This document shows, in pieces, positions 1-8,463 of a DNA stretch of 64,000 nucleotides. The notes under the pieces were generated by a model that made no database searches, was not told the DNA's origin, and saw only the letters and a program-made list of their open reading frames with translations. Position numbers and translations under genes: made by a program. Source of the stretch: Pseudomonas putida (GTDB taxonomy: Bacteria; Pseudomonadota; Gammaproteobacteria; Pseudomonadales; Pseudomonadaceae); contig NZ_SMTE01000003.1 in the NCBI RefSeq assembly GCF_004357765.1, forward strand, positions 62,001-126,000. Direction: 5' to 3'. Within the stretch, counting starts at the first letter, position 1. The number at the start of each line of letters is the position of its first letter.

Positions 1-237
1 GAGCAGCAGGTCGGCCACACCGTTTTCACCCTCGGCCTTGATGCGTTGCATCAGCGGCGCTTCTTTGTCGGTGATGAACTTGATCTGGACGCCAGTCTTG
101 GCCGTGTAGGCGTCGAACACCGGCTTGATCAGCTCGTCGATGCGCGAGGAATACACCACCACTTCGTCAGCGGCCTGGGCAGCGCCGCCGAACAGGGACA
201 GGGCCAAAGCGGCCAGTAGGGGCTTGCGTGGCAACAT
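1..237 (-). CDS. Iron(III) ABC transporter substrate-binding protein (3' part lies outside the window)
   Basis: Only the first 79 residues are inside the window. The protein starts with a signal peptide ([16 protein letters not shown], cleavage probably just before ADEVV). The mature N-terminus [19 protein letters not shown] and then [17 protein letters not shown] are typical of the FbpA/AfuA family of periplasmic ferric-ion binding proteins, which deliver iron to an inner-membrane ABC permease. In P. putida a gene of this family lies next to the ubiI/ubiH cluster, which fits the position here. The family call rests on the N-terminus alone, so the ligand is inferred. Confidence 0.8.
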   Translation of the reverse strand, partial: MLPRKPLLAALALSLFGGAAQAADEVVVYSSRIDELIKPVFDAYTAKTGVQIKFITDKEAPLMQRIKAEGENGVADLLL

Positions 238-394
238 CGGAAACGCTCCTCGGGATCGTAGAGAGGTGCGAATGGTAGTGAATCCCATTTTCCGGCTCAC
301 CCACGGAGCCGTTACCGGATGTTGCAACGCCGCGCGCTGAACCTGTGTGAGCCGGCTTATCCGGCGATCGGACCGCAAACCGGCCCCGTCGAGC

Positions 395-1618
395 TCAAGC
401 CTTGGCCAACTCCGGCAGATCCCCGGAAAGCCCCAGCGCCTGACGTACAAACAACGCCTTGGCCTCAGGCATCTGCTGCACCAGCTTCAATCCACTGTTG
501 CGCAACCAACGCAGCGGCAGCGGATTGGCCTGGAACAACCGCTCGAAGCCTTCCATCGCCGCCATCAATGCCAGGTTATGCGGCATGCGCCTGCGCTCAT
601 ATCGGCTGAGCACCTTCACATCGGCCAGACGCTCTCCCCGCTCGCAGGCATTGACCAGCACCTCGGCCAGCACCGCGGCATCGAGAAAGCCCAGGTTGAC
701 GCCCTGCCCGGCCAATGGGTGAATGGTGTGCGCTGCGTCGCCGATCAGCGCCAGGCCTTCGTCCACGTAGCGCTTGGCATGGCGTTGGCGCAACGGCACG
801 CTGAGCCGCGGATCGGCTTGCAGTACCTGCCCCAGGCGGCCCTCGAAGGCACGCTCCAGGGCCGTGCAGAAGGCCACATCGTCCAAGCCCATGAGCTGTT
901 CGGCGTGTTCCGGTGTGGTCGACCAGACGATCGAGCACCAATCCTGCCGGCCATCTCGCGACAGCGGCAGGAAAGCCAGCGGCCCCTCGTCGGTGAAGCG
1001 CTGCCAGGCAGTGCCCTGGTGCGGCGCACTGCAGCGCACGCTGGTGACGATGGCGTGGTGCAGGTAATCCCATTCGCGGGTCGCGCACCCGGCCAGGCGC
1101 CGTATCGCCGAATTGGCGCCGTCGGCAGCCACCACCAGCGGCGCACGCAGGCGCCGGCCATCCGCCAAGGTCAGCAGCCACTCGTCCCCCGAACGACGCA
1201 GGTGCTCGACGCGGGCATTGGCCAGCAAGCCGACATCACTGTCGTGCAAGCGCTCGAGCAAGCCGTCCTGCACCACACGGTTTTCGACGATATGCCCCAG
1301 CACTTGAGCGTGCACGCTGGCGGCGGAGAAGTGAATCTGCCCAGTGCCGCTGCCATCCCAGACCTGCATGTCCGAATAGGGCGTGCAACGCCGCTGGGCG
1401 ATGCCGTCCCAGGCACCGAGGCGCTCGAGGATGCGCTGGCTGGCCGCCGACAAGGCGCTGACCCGCGGCTCGAAAGGTGCCTGGGCATCGAACGGCTTGA
1501 CCGCCAGCGGGCCGCCGTCGAGCAGGAGGACTTCCAGGCCGCTGTGGCGCAAGGCCAGGGCCAGGGCGCTGCCGACCATACCGGCACCGACAATCAACAG
1601 ATCTGCGCGCATTTCCAT
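395..1618 (-). CDS. ubiI: UbiI/VisC-like FAD-dependent ubiquinone-biosynthesis hydroxylase
   Basis: A 407-residue flavoprotein monooxygenase of the UbiH/UbiF/Coq6 family, which hydroxylates the aromatic ring of ubiquinone precursors with FAD, NAD(P)H and O2. The N-terminal dinucleotide-binding motif [15 protein letters not shown] is at residues 9-23, the DGANSAIRR motif near residue 165, and the second FAD motif [14 protein letters not shown] near residue 290. Length is normal. It is the last gene of a minus-strand run pepP-ubiH-DUF4442-ubiI with overlaps or gaps of a few bases, so it is probably co-transcribed with the other ring hydroxylase gene. It could act at C5 (UbiI) or another ring position; the exact position cannot be read from sequence. 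Confidence 0.88.
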   Translation of the reverse strand: MEMRADLLIVGAGMVGSALALALRHSGLEVLLLDGGPLAVKPFDAQAPFEPRVSALSAASQRILERLGAWDGIAQRRCTPYSDMQVWDGSGTGQIHFSAASVHAQVLGHIVENRVVQDGLLERLHDSDVGLLANARVEHLRRSGDEWLLTLADGRRLRAPLVVAADGANSAIRRLAGCATREWDYLHHAIVTSVRCSAPHQGTAWQRFTDEGPLAFLPLSRDGRQDWCSIVWSTTPEHAEQLMGLDDVAFCTALERAFEGRLGQVLQADPRLSVPLRQRHAKRYVDEGLALIGDAAHTIHPLAGQGVNLGFLDAAVLAEVLVNACERGERLADVKVLSRYERRRMPHNLALMAAMEGFERLFQANPLPLRWLRNSGLKLVQQMPEAKALFVRQALGLSGDLPELAKA

Positions 1619-1621
1619 GCC

Positions 1622-2104
1622 TTACGCCTGCCTCGCTTGCGGCTTGAGCCGCACGTATAGGGTTTTGTCGACCCGCGCCACCAGCTCGCCGGCGCCGTCG
1701 CGGATATCGACCTGCAATCGCGGCAAGTGCTTCTTGCCATGGGCGGTCTGCTGGCGGATGTCGTCCAGCAAGGCGTCGTCGAGTTGGAACTCGGCGTACA
1801 CCGGGCCCTTGCCCGGGGCGATGAAGTCGATGCTCGCAGCCTTGTCCCAGACGATGTAGTCGCGGCCCAACTGCTCCATCAGCAACAGCATGTAGAACGG
1901 GTCGACCATCGAGTACAAGCTGCCACCGAACTGGGTGCCAACGTAGTTGCGGTTCCAGCGTGTCAGTTTCATCCGCACCCGGGCAGTGCGCATGTCCGCG
2001 CCGATATGCTGGATGCGGATACCGGCACCGAGGTAGGGCGGATAGAGGTTCAGCAGCCACCGCAGCATGCGGGCCCGGCGTGCCAGCCGACGTGGGTTGC
2101 TCAT
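1622..2104 (-). CDS. DUF4442 hotdog-fold protein
   Basis: A 160-residue protein of the DUF4442 family, related to thioesterases of the hotdog fold. The segment NRNYVGTQFGGSLYSMVDPF followed by DKAASIDFIAPGKGPVYAEF is the recognisable core (the N-terminal helix plus beta-sheet of a hotdog domain). Its start overlaps the ubiH stop by four bases (ATGA), and it ends three bases before the ubiI start, so translation is probably coupled within the ubiquinone operon. A substrate or role in quinone synthesis is not demonstrated; the link is by context only. Confidence 0.78.
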   Translation of the reverse strand: MSNPRRLARRARMLRWLLNLYPPYLGAGIRIQHIGADMRTARVRMKLTRWNRNYVGTQFGGSLYSMVDPFYMLLLMEQLGRDYIVWDKAASIDFIAPGKGPVYAEFQLDDALLDDIRQQTAHGKKHLPRLQVDIRDGAGELVARVDKTLYVRLKPQARQA

Positions 2105-3300
2105 ACCCTGCCCCGCGCATCGGGGCGAGTACCCAGGCCCATGGCCTGGCGGGCGAACCAGCTTTTTGCCGGCGGCAACAGGTCAAGCCCGAGCAGGCCG
2201 ATGTTGCGACCCGCGGCCAGCACCGGTTGGGCGCTACCGAACAGGCGGGTGACCTGGTCGGAAAAGCCGATGGTCAGGGCCTGGTCCAGGCGCTGGCGCT
2301 GGTGATAGGCCTGCAAGGTCGCAAGGTCGCCCGGATGCCGAGGGCCGGCAAGCAAGGCATCGGCCAGCACCTGCACGTCCCGCAGTGACAGGTTGAAACC
2401 CTGGCCGGCGATCGGATGCAGGCTATGCGCCGCGTTGCCCAGCACCACCAGGTGCGGACGTATCTGTTCTTCGGCCTCGACCAGCGCCAGCGGGTACAGG
2501 TGACGCGCACCGACCTGGCGCAACGCACCGAGGCGATAGCCAAAGGCCGCTTGCAGCTCACGCAGGAAGGCCCGCTCGTCGATCTCCGCCAAGCGCTGGG
2601 CGTCCATCCCCTGGCGGGTCCAGACCAGCGCGCAGCGATTGTCAGGCAGCGGCAGCAAGGCCATCGGCCCCTGTTCGGTGAATCGCTCGAAGGCCTGCCC
2701 GCAGTGGGCTTCGCCGGGAGTGATGTTGGCGATCAGCGCGCTTTGCTCGTACGGCGTGCGGCGCACGTGAATGCCCAGTTGCTCACGCAGGCCCGAGCGA
2801 CCACCGTCGGCCAGCACCGCCAGGTCGCATTCCACATGGGTATCGTCATCCAGTTGCAGCCGGTAGCCACCTTCGATCGCCTGCATCGCCACGACTTCGG
2901 CCGGGCAGCGCCAGCTGACCACTTCGCTGTCCAGACCCTGCCACAGGCACTGGCCAAGCCAGGCGTTCTCGACCACATAGCCGAGCGCCGGCACGCCCTC
3001 TTCAAGAGCATCCAGGCGCGTGGCGCCGAAACGACCGCGATCGGATACGTGGATCTGCCGAATAGGCTCGGCGCGGCGGCCAATGGCCTGCCACAGACCC
3101 AGTTGCTGGTAGATCTGCTGGGTGCCGAAGGACAACGCCGAAGAACGCGCATCGTAGCTGGGCTGGAAGCTGTCGCCGGGTGCGAACGGTTCGATCAGCA
3201 GGATCTTCCAGCCGCGCGCCTTGGCGCCAGCCTGCAGGGCCAGGGCAAGGCTCGCACCGACCAGCCCGCCGCCGATGATCGCCAGGTTGACCCGACTCAT
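2101..3300 (-). CDS. ubiH: 2-octaprenyl-6-methoxyphenol hydroxylase UbiH
   Basis: A 399-residue FAD monooxygenase that hydroxylates C1 of the ring during aerobic ubiquinone synthesis. The FAD-binding motif IIGGGLVGASLALAL is at residues 8-22, ADGGRSGLREQ is near residue 165, and GNAAHSLHPIAGQGFNLSLRD near residue 285 is the conserved flavin motif. Its start overlaps the pepP stop by four bases and its stop overlaps the DUF4442 gene by four bases. The pepP-ubiH-ubiI order is the classic gammaproteobacterial arrangement, which supports the assignment of this copy as UbiH and the downstream one as UbiI. Confidence 0.92.
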   Translation of the reverse strand: MSRVNLAIIGGGLVGASLALALQAGAKARGWKILLIEPFAPGDSFQPSYDARSSALSFGTQQIYQQLGLWQAIGRRAEPIRQIHVSDRGRFGATRLDALEEGVPALGYVVENAWLGQCLWQGLDSEVVSWRCPAEVVAMQAIEGGYRLQLDDDTHVECDLAVLADGGRSGLREQLGIHVRRTPYEQSALIANITPGEAHCGQAFERFTEQGPMALLPLPDNRCALVWTRQGMDAQRLAEIDERAFLRELQAAFGYRLGALRQVGARHLYPLALVEAEEQIRPHLVVLGNAAHSLHPIAGQGFNLSLRDVQVLADALLAGPRHPGDLATLQAYHQRQRLDQALTIGFSDQVTRLFGSAQPVLAAGRNIGLLGLDLLPPAKSWFARQAMGLGTRPDARGRV

Positions 3301-4631
3301 GCGGCGTCCTGGCGCGCAGCCTGCATCAATGCCTCGATCTCGGCCACGGTCCGCGGCACACCCGAGGTGAGAATTTCACAGCCTTGCCTGGTCACCACCA
3401 CATCGTCCTCGATCCTGATGCCGATACCGCGCCACTTCTTGGCCACGGTTTGGTTGTCGGCGGCAATGTAGATGCCGGGTTCCACGGTCAACGCCATGCC
3501 CGGCTCAAGCACCCGCCACTGGCCGCCGACCTTGTACTCGCCGACATCGTGCACATCCATGCCCAGCCAGTGCCCGGCACGGTGCATGTAGAAAGCGCGA
3601 TAGGCTTCGCTGTCGATCAGCGCCTGCACCTCGCCCTTGAGCAGCCCCAACTCCACCAGGCCCTCGGTGATGACCCGAACGGTCGCTTCGTGGGCGTGGT
3701 TCCAGTGCTTGCCCGGCGCGATCTCGGCAAAGGCCGCGGCCTGGGCTTTGAGCACCAGTTCGTAGATGGCCTTCTGCTCTGGCGAGAAACGCCCGCTGAC
3801 CGGGAAGGTGCGGGTGATATCGCTGGCGTAGCAGTCGATCTCGCAGCCTGCGTCGATCAGCACCAGATCGCCGTCCTTGAGCACTGCGTCGTTCTGCTGG
3901 TAGTGCAGGATGCAGCCGTTGCGCCCGGCCGCGACGATCGAGCCGTAGGCCGGCATCTTCGCCCCACCTTTGCGAAACACATAGTCCAACTCGGCTTCCA
4001 GGCTGTACTCGTGCAGCCCCGCTCGACAGGCTTGCATGGCACGCACATGGGCCTGAGCGGAAATCTCCGCGGCCACCCGCATCACCTTGACCTCTGCCGC
4101 CGATTTATACAGCCGCATGTCGTGCAGCAGATGATCCAGGGCAACGAATTCGTTCGGCGGCTGGGCACCCAGGCGCGCCTTGGAGCGGATCAGGTTGATC
4201 CAGTCCATCAGCCGCCGGTCGAACTCAGGATTGCTGCCCATGGCGCTGTAGACCCGTTCGCGGCCTTCGATCAGACCCGGCAGTATCTCGTCGATGTCGG
4301 TGATCGGAAAAGCATCGTCGGCGCCGAAGTCACGGATCGCGCCTTCCTGACCGGCACGCAGGCCATCCCACTGCTCGCGTTCGGCATTGCGTTCGCGGCA
4401 GAACAGTACGTACTCGCCGTGCTCACGGCCCGGGATCAGCGCGATGACAGCCTCAGGCTCGGGGAAGCCACTGAGGTACTGGAAATCGCTGTCCTGGCGA
4501 TAGACATGCTCGACGTCACGGTTGCGGATCGCAACCGCGGCAGCCGGCAGGATGGCAATGCTGTTGGGGACCATCTGCGCCATCAGCGCCTTGCGCCGAC
4601 GGGCATACTCGGCCTTGGGTATGTGGCTCAT
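3297..4631 (-). CDS. pepP: Xaa-Pro aminopeptidase PepP
   Basis: A 444-residue proline aminopeptidase P that removes N-terminal residues preceding proline. The N-terminal domain is followed by the pita-bread catalytic domain with the dimetal ligands in order: two Asp in VLIDAGCEIDCYASDITRTFP, His in MHRAGHWLGMDVHD, Glu in TVEPGIYI and Glu in GIRIEDDVVVT. Length equals that of the E. coli enzyme (about 440). It follows the UPF0149 gene after 23 bases and overlaps ubiH, so it probably belongs to one ygfB-pepP-ubiH-ubiI transcription unit. Confidence 0.95.
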   Translation of the reverse strand: MSHIPKAEYARRRKALMAQMVPNSIAILPAAAVAIRNRDVEHVYRQDSDFQYLSGFPEPEAVIALIPGREHGEYVLFCRERNAEREQWDGLRAGQEGAIRDFGADDAFPITDIDEILPGLIEGRERVYSAMGSNPEFDRRLMDWINLIRSKARLGAQPPNEFVALDHLLHDMRLYKSAAEVKVMRVAAEISAQAHVRAMQACRAGLHEYSLEAELDYVFRKGGAKMPAYGSIVAAGRNGCILHYQQNDAVLKDGDLVLIDAGCEIDCYASDITRTFPVSGRFSPEQKAIYELVLKAQAAAFAEIAPGKHWNHAHEATVRVITEGLVELGLLKGEVQALIDSEAYRAFYMHRAGHWLGMDVHDVGEYKVGGQWRVLEPGMALTVEPGIYIAADNQTVAKKWRGIGIRIEDDVVVTRQGCEILTSGVPRTVAEIEALMQAARQDAA

Positions 4632-4654
4632 GGGCAGAACTTACCCCCGATTGA

Positions 4655-5209
4655 TCAGTGCAGCGATGGTTTTGGCGCGGGCGCGACCGGCGCGGCCAGC
4701 TCCGTGTACAGCAACAGCGGCGCGACGCGCAGGTACTCCATGACTTCCATGTAGTCGCTCTCGCCGTCCTCGGACTCTTCCAGTGCGTCTTGCACCTGGG
4801 AGATGGCGACCAGATCCTGCAGCACTTCCTTCGCTTCGGTGGACAGGTCCTTGCCCCCGGCGTTCAGCCCGAAGCCGGTGATGAAGCCCTGGCACCACTG
4901 GCCAAGGGCGGTGGCGCGCTCGCCCAACGGGGCGTCGTCGCTTGGCAGCAGCAGCACGATGGCGATGTCTTCACCGGTGAGTTCGGTCTTGACCATTTCC
5001 TGCAGGCCGACCAAGGCGGCGCGGACGTTGTCCTGCGGCTCGTTTTCCAGCACCCCGGCGGCATCGGCCAGCCAGGCGTCGGCATCGAAGCCGGCACCGG
5101 CGCAGCTACGGCCGATCAACAGGCCATGCAGCTCGGCGGGGGAAACAGGGTGGCCATTGCTCGAGAGCAACGCAGCGAAGGCGGTGTAAGGCGATTGGGT
5201 ATTGGGCAT
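4655..5209 (-). CDS. YgfB-like UPF0149 family protein
   Basis: A 184-residue acidic protein of the UPF0149/YecA family. Visible family segments are [15 protein letters not shown] near residue 22, and [13 protein letters not shown] near residue 103 (the conserved WCxGFxxG motif). Several Asp/Glu-rich loops ([21 protein letters not shown]) follow. In P. aeruginosa the family member YgfB, encoded next to pepP, modulates expression of the ampDh3 amidase and beta-lactam resistance. Whether that holds here is inference. It is the first gene of the minus-strand operon and is divergent from the zapA operon. Confidence 0.85.
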   Translation of the reverse strand: MPNTQSPYTAFAALLSSNGHPVSPAELHGLLIGRSCAGAGFDADAWLADAAGVLENEPQDNVRAALVGLQEMVKTELTGEDIAIVLLLPSDDAPLGERATALGQWCQGFITGFGLNAGGKDLSTEAKEVLQDLVAISQVQDALEESEDGESDYMEVMEYLRVAPLLLYTELAAPVAPAPKPSLH

Positions 5210-5235
5210 GGGCGGCTAGGCGCCAGACGGCGCAT

Positions 5236-5262
5236 TTGACTAGAATGAAGACCTTGTATCCT
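5236..5262 (+). promoter_or_regulatory. Possible sigma-70 promoter for the zapA operon
   Basis: TTGACT at 5236-5241 and TATCCT at 5257-5262 resemble -35 and -10 hexamers, about 95 bases upstream of the first gene. The 15-base spacer is shorter than the usual 17, so this is a weak assignment. Confidence 0.3.
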
Positions 5263-5355
5263 AGCATCGGCAGGCGCGCCAAGACCATCTGCACTGGCCG
5301 TTGCCGTTCAGGGACAGGCATCATTGCCGGGTGAGTCAACGACGGAGCGAATCGA

Positions 5356-5574
5356 GTGCAACCCACGCAAGAGAACGACCTGCAAGCGCTGATGAGCCGA
5401 TTCGAGTTGCTGATCGAACGCGTCGAGCAACTTAAACGGCAAAATGCACTCCTAGTAGCTCAGGAAAAATCCTGGCGCGAGGAGCGCGCCCACCTCATCG
5501 AAAAGAACGAGATCGCGAGGCGCAAGGTCGAGTCGATGATTTTACGCCTCAAGGCCCTGGAGCAAGACTCATGA
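5356..5574 (+). CDS. TIGR02449 family coiled-coil protein (ZapB-like)
   Basis: A 71-residue protein starting at GTG. Nearly the whole length is a predicted coiled coil: heptad leucines and charged residues run from LQALMSRFELLIERVEQLK to KVESMILRLKALEQ. This matches the TIGR02449 family, found next to zapA in pseudomonads and thought to be analogous to the division protein ZapB. Its stop overlaps the zapA start (ATGA), so the two are translationally coupled. A role as ZapA partner at the FtsZ ring is inferred from context. Confidence 0.78.
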   Translation: MQPTQENDLQALMSRFELLIERVEQLKRQNALLVAQEKSWREERAHLIEKNEIARRKVESMILRLKALEQDS

Positions 5575-5888
5575 GTTCAAGCAATAGCGTCACCGTGCAG
5601 ATCCTCGACAAGGAGTATTCGATCATCTGCCCGCCGGAAGAGCGCAACAACCTGGTCAGCGCCGCGCGCTACCTCGATGGCAAGATGCGCGAGATCCGTA
5701 GCAGCGGCAAGGTGATCGGCGCGGACCGCATTGCCGTGATGGCAGCGCTGAACATCACCCACGAGATGCTGCACCGCCAGGAAACCCCGGCCACTGCGGC
5801 CACCGGCACCACCCGTGAGCAGGTCCGCGACCTGCTGGAAAGAGTCGATAGCGCATTGGCCGACGATCCGGGTACCAAAAACAGCTGA
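5571..5888 (+). CDS. zapA: Cell division protein ZapA
   Basis: A 105-residue ZapA protein, which binds and cross-links FtsZ filaments. The N-terminal globular part has the family pattern VTVQILDKEYSIICPPEE, then NLVSAARYLDGKMREIR, then DRIAVMAALNITHEML, followed by a helical C-terminal region used for dimer/tetramer formation. Length is typical. The gene lies directly upstream of the 6S RNA gene, the arrangement conserved in gammaproteobacteria (ygfE/zapA-ssrS-ygfA). Confidence 0.93.
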   Translation: MSSSNSVTVQILDKEYSIICPPEERNNLVSAARYLDGKMREIRSSGKVIGADRIAVMAALNITHEMLHRQETPATAATGTTREQVRDLLERVDSALADDPGTKNS

Positions 5889-5891
5889 GGT

Positions 5892-5900
5892 TGTTATACT
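5892..5900 (+). promoter_or_regulatory. Extended -10 promoter of 6S RNA
   Basis: TGTTATACT reads as an extended -10 element (TGn followed by TATACT) seven bases before the conserved 5' end of 6S RNA. No good -35 hexamer is visible at the expected distance, which fits an extended -10 promoter. Confidence 0.55.
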
Positions 5901-5906
5901 GGCGCC

Positions 5907-6088
5907 ACTCCCTGGGGGATGCGCCAGTCGGTTATGTCCCTGAGCCGATACGCACAACCACGGGGGTTGCACGCTGGGGCCGGTGTGCATGTCCGCCCGA
6001 CGGAAAGCCTTAACGCCCCCTGCAATCTCCACCTTGAACTTTCGGGTTCAAGGGCTACACCGATAGCGGTCTTATCGGGGAGCCTGAT
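5907..6088 (+). ncRNA. ssrS: 6S RNA
   Basis: The sequence between zapA and the folate cyclo-ligase gene matches Pseudomonas 6S RNA. Recognisable blocks in order are CGCCAGTCGGTTATGTCCCT, GAGCCGATACGCACAACCAC, CCGGTGTGCATGTCCG, CGACGGAAAGCCTTAA, and CCTTGAACTTTCGGGTTCAA, ending near GGGGAGCCTGATT. The two ends are complementary and the central part is an open bubble that mimics a melted promoter, by which 6S RNA sequesters sigma-70 RNA polymerase. Ends are placed by analogy with the known P. aeruginosa RNA and may be off by several bases. Confidence 0.93.
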
Positions 6089-6095
6089 TGCTCTT

Positions 6096-6119
6096 GCCCG
6101 CCTTTCCGGCGGGCAATTT
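6096..6119 (+). terminator. Hairpin after 6S RNA
   Basis: GCCCGCC at 6096-6102 pairs with GGCGGGC at 6108-6114 around a short loop, followed by AATTT. It may end or attenuate the ssrS transcript before the downstream gene. The T-tract is short. Confidence 0.45.
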
Positions 6120-6165
6120 CGTTTGGCCGGCAGTACCGGCCAGCACACCTGGGATCGCCCGTGCC

Positions 6166-6774
6166 ATGACCGACACCGCGCCGCTCACCCGCCCTCAGCT
6201 TCGCCGCCTGCTCCGCAACGCCCGCCGCGCCCTCACGCCTGCCCAGCAACGCCGGGCCGCCCAGGGGCTGTATCGGCAACTGGCGCAGCATCCGCTGTTC
6301 CGTCGCGCCCGGCACATAGCCCTCTACCTGCCCAATGATGGCGAGATAGATCCCCGCCTGCTGCTGCGCGAGGCCCAGCGCCGGGGTAAACGCACTTACC
6401 TGCCGGTCCTGCACGCGTGGCCGCGCACGCGCATGGTGTTCCAGCGTTTCGAGCAAGGCGAAAAACTGCGCCGCAATCGCTTTCGCATCCCTGAACCGCT
6501 GATCGAACGCAAGCGCCAACGGCCGATCTGGGCCCTGGACCTGATCCTGCTGCCGCTGGTGGGGTTCGACGAAGTCGGTGGCCGGCTGGGCATGGGCGGC
6601 GGCTTCTATGATCGCAGCCTGGCCTATCAGGCGCGGCGCAAGGCCTGGAAGAAGCCTTTGCTGCTGGGACTGGCCCATGAATGCCAGAAGGTAGAGCGGC
6701 TGGCGCAGGCGAGTTGGGACGTACCCTTGCAAGGTACGGTCTCGGACCGCGGGTGGTACCTGGCGCCGAGATGA
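6166..6774 (+). CDS. fau: 5-formyltetrahydrofolate cyclo-ligase
   Basis: A 202-residue enzyme of the YgfA/MTHFS family that converts 5-formyl-THF to 5,10-methenyl-THF with ATP. Family motifs are the basic N-terminus QLRRLLRNARRAL, YLPNDGEIDPR near residue 58 and the C-terminal substrate/nucleotide loop LVGFDEVGGRLGMGGGFYDR near residue 140. ATG 6166 is chosen because the conserved N-terminus begins here; longer in-frame starts would run into the 6S terminator region. Co-location with zapA and 6S RNA is conserved and has been linked to stationary phase. Confidence 0.93.
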   Translation: MTDTAPLTRPQLRRLLRNARRALTPAQQRRAAQGLYRQLAQHPLFRRARHIALYLPNDGEIDPRLLLREAQRRGKRTYLPVLHAWPRTRMVFQRFEQGEKLRRNRFRIPEPLIERKRQRPIWALDLILLPLVGFDEVGGRLGMGGGFYDRSLAYQARRKAWKKPLLLGLAHECQKVERLAQASWDVPLQGTVSDRGWYLAPR

Positions 6775-6781
6775 AGACGGA

Positions 6782-6934
6782 TCAGCGCTGCTGTGCGCTC
6801 GCCTCGACCGGCGCCTGGTAGGCAGCGGTGTCGAGCTTGCGTTCCCAGAAACCCTGGGCGTAACCGGTGGTGACCACGCCAAGACCAAAGATGAAGACCA
6901 GGACCCAAAGCAGGTCCGGTTTGCGTTGATTCAT
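6782..6934 (-). CDS. Small single-pass membrane protein
   Basis: A 50-residue reading frame (MNQRKPDLLWVLVFIFGLGV...) with a basic N-terminus, one transmembrane helix at about residues 8-25, and a short hydrophilic tail beginning GFWERKLDTAAYQ. It lies between the convergent folate cyclo-ligase gene and the divergent EVE gene. Pseudomonads commonly have a small hypothetical protein here. No function is known. The frame shows a biased codon pattern, a hydrophobic helix and a clean stop, which support it as real. Confidence 0.6.
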   Translation of the reverse strand: MNQRKPDLLWVLVFIFGLGVVTTGYAQGFWERKLDTAAYQAPVEASAQQR

Positions 6935-7115
6935 CGAAGATTGCCCCCCTAGGCAATTGTTCAGGCTCGGTGACCTTCTTAGGGTGTCGCCGGAGCATCA
7001 AGCTTCAAAACGCGCGCATTTTCCGACAACCTGAGACGACACGCAAACGTTGACGTCAGCCGTATGTCGGTTTCATGCAACTAGTTATTTCAGACTTTGT
7101 CAGGAGCACCTTTCC

Positions 7116-7568
7116 ATGGCCTATTGGCTGATGAAATCCGAGCCAGACGAGCTTTCGATCGAAGGATTGGACCGGCTGGGCGAAGCCCGCTGGGATGGCG
7201 TACGCAATTATCAGGCGCGTAACTTCCTAAGGGCTATGAGCGTAGGCGATGAATTCTTTTTCTACCACTCCAGTTGCCCACAACCGGGGATTGCCGGTGT
7301 CGCGAAGATCATTCGAGCAGCCTATCCGGACCCGACTGCGCTGGACCCGCAGAGCCATTACTTCGACGCCAAGGCCAGCACCGAAAAAAATCCCTGGAGC
7401 GCGGTGGACGTGGCCCATGTGAAGACCTTTGGCCAGGTGCTGGGGTTGGGTTTGTTGAAACAGCAGAGTGCCCTGGAGGAATTGCCGCTGGTTCAGAAAG
7501 GCAGCCGGTTGTCGGTGATGCCGGTGACGCCGGAGCAATGGACGGCGATCGTGGCGCTGGTGCGCTGA
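7116..7568 (+). CDS. EVE domain-containing protein
   Basis: A 150-residue stand-alone EVE-domain protein. The domain belongs to the PUA/YTH-like superfamily and is thought to bind modified bases in DNA or RNA. Diagnostic blocks are YWLMKSEPDELSIEGL at the N-terminus, WDGVRNYQARNFLRAM near residue 27, and GDEFFFYHSSCPQPGIAGV near residue 46. ATG 7116 is preceded by CAGGAG at good spacing. The modified base recognised is not known for this member. Confidence 0.9.
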   Translation: MAYWLMKSEPDELSIEGLDRLGEARWDGVRNYQARNFLRAMSVGDEFFFYHSSCPQPGIAGVAKIIRAAYPDPTALDPQSHYFDAKASTEKNPWSAVDVAHVKTFGQVLGLGLLKQQSALEELPLVQKGSRLSVMPVTPEQWTAIVALVR

Positions 7569-7601
7569 GGCAAGAAATCCAGGGGAATTATCGCAATAAT
7601 G

Positions 7602-7735
7602 ACAAAGGGCGCCTTGCGGCGCCCACTCACAGACAGGTCAGCTTGTCATCGCTATCGACCCGCCCAGCTCTGTGATTGCTGGTTGCACCAGGATCTGCAG
7701 AGTCTCACAAGCCCCTTTCGGGAACTGGGTCAGTA
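7602..7735 (-). ncRNA. Candidate structured small RNA with intrinsic terminator
   Basis: On the minus strand this gap between the EVE and FliL-like genes ends in a strong intrinsic terminator: GGGCGCC, GCAA loop, GGCGCCC, then TTTGTCATT (about 7624 down to 7598). Upstream, GACCC (7731-7727) can pair with GGGTC (7661-7657), and an internal CTGGT/ACCAG hairpin and a CCC-GAAA-GGG hairpin lie inside. A promoter-like pair TTGCCA (7761-7756) and TAGATA (7739-7734) with a 16-base spacer lies at the 5' end. No protein gene fits. I do not recognise the family; the exact 5' end is uncertain. Confidence 0.5.
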
Positions 7736-7900
7736 TCTAACATCGGTCCTCCGTGTGGCAACCTCCTGCTATGTTGCAGGATGTTTGAAGCCCAAAGAGC
7801 TACCTACTGCGCCCTTTACCGCAGCAAAGTGTTGAGGCTCCATGGTGAGCGTCAAGTATTCACGTACAGACTCGATGCGTGCCTGTAGAAAGGGCTCGAC

Positions 7901-8305
7901 TCACTGCACAATCAGATTGTTAAACAGCAGATCCTCGACAATCGGCTTTCCCTCTTCGGCTTCCAGCACCTGCTGTACCTGCTTCAACGCTTCCTGGCGC
8001 AGCTTTTCCTTGGCCTCGACGTTGCTGAGGTTATCCACACCCTGCTGAGCGAACAGCGCCACCAGTTGGTTGCGGATCAACGGCTCGTGGTGCTTCACCG
8101 CAGCGGCAGCAGCATCACCGGTCACGCGCAGGGCCACATCGGCCTTGTAAACGCGCAGCTTGGGGCTGCCGTCGAGGGCGTAGTTGCCAACGAAGGGTGG
8201 GCTCAGGCTGATGTAGGCCACCTTCGGCTCGCCTTCCTTGCCTTCCTCGGCCGCCGCCACGCCTGGCAACATCAGGGCCAGCACCATCAAGATCCACGCT
8301 TTCAC
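7901..8305 (-). CDS. FliL-family flagellar basal body-associated protein
   Basis: A protein of about 134 residues beginning with a signal sequence or membrane anchor (KAWILMVLALMLPGVAAA). After it comes the FliL-type domain: YISLSPPFVGNYALDG, then a strand-rich segment KLRVYKADVALRVTGD and a helical part KHHEPLIRNQLVALFAQQGV. GTG 8305 is taken as start because GAGGAG lies 10 bases upstream; an in-frame ATG at 8323 would put this ribosome site inside the gene. It lies away from the main flagellar clusters, so a role in stator or motor function is only by homology. Confidence 0.78.
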   Translation of the reverse strand: MKAWILMVLALMLPGVAAAEEGKEGEPKVAYISLSPPFVGNYALDGSPKLRVYKADVALRVTGDAAAAAVKHHEPLIRNQLVALFAQQGVDNLSNVEAKEKLRQEALKQVQQVLEAEEGKPIVEDLLFNNLIVQ

Positions 8306-8463
8306 GAACTCACTCCTCAACACGAATTGGCGCCAGCTTAACCAGCGCGTAGTGCAAACCCAAGCCCAGGCTTATGCCGCCCCATCAGGGCAGGCCATGC
8401 TGATTGACCCGGCAGGCCACCCTCCTACACTTATCGGCCACTACACGCAAAGGAATAGCCCCG

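Noticed and set aside
347-1660. Long open frames on the strand opposite to real genes (for example against ubiI, ppk, amidohydrolase and cyaA)
   Set aside because: These are shadows produced by high GC in the third codon position; the opposing frames carry clear catalytic motifs.
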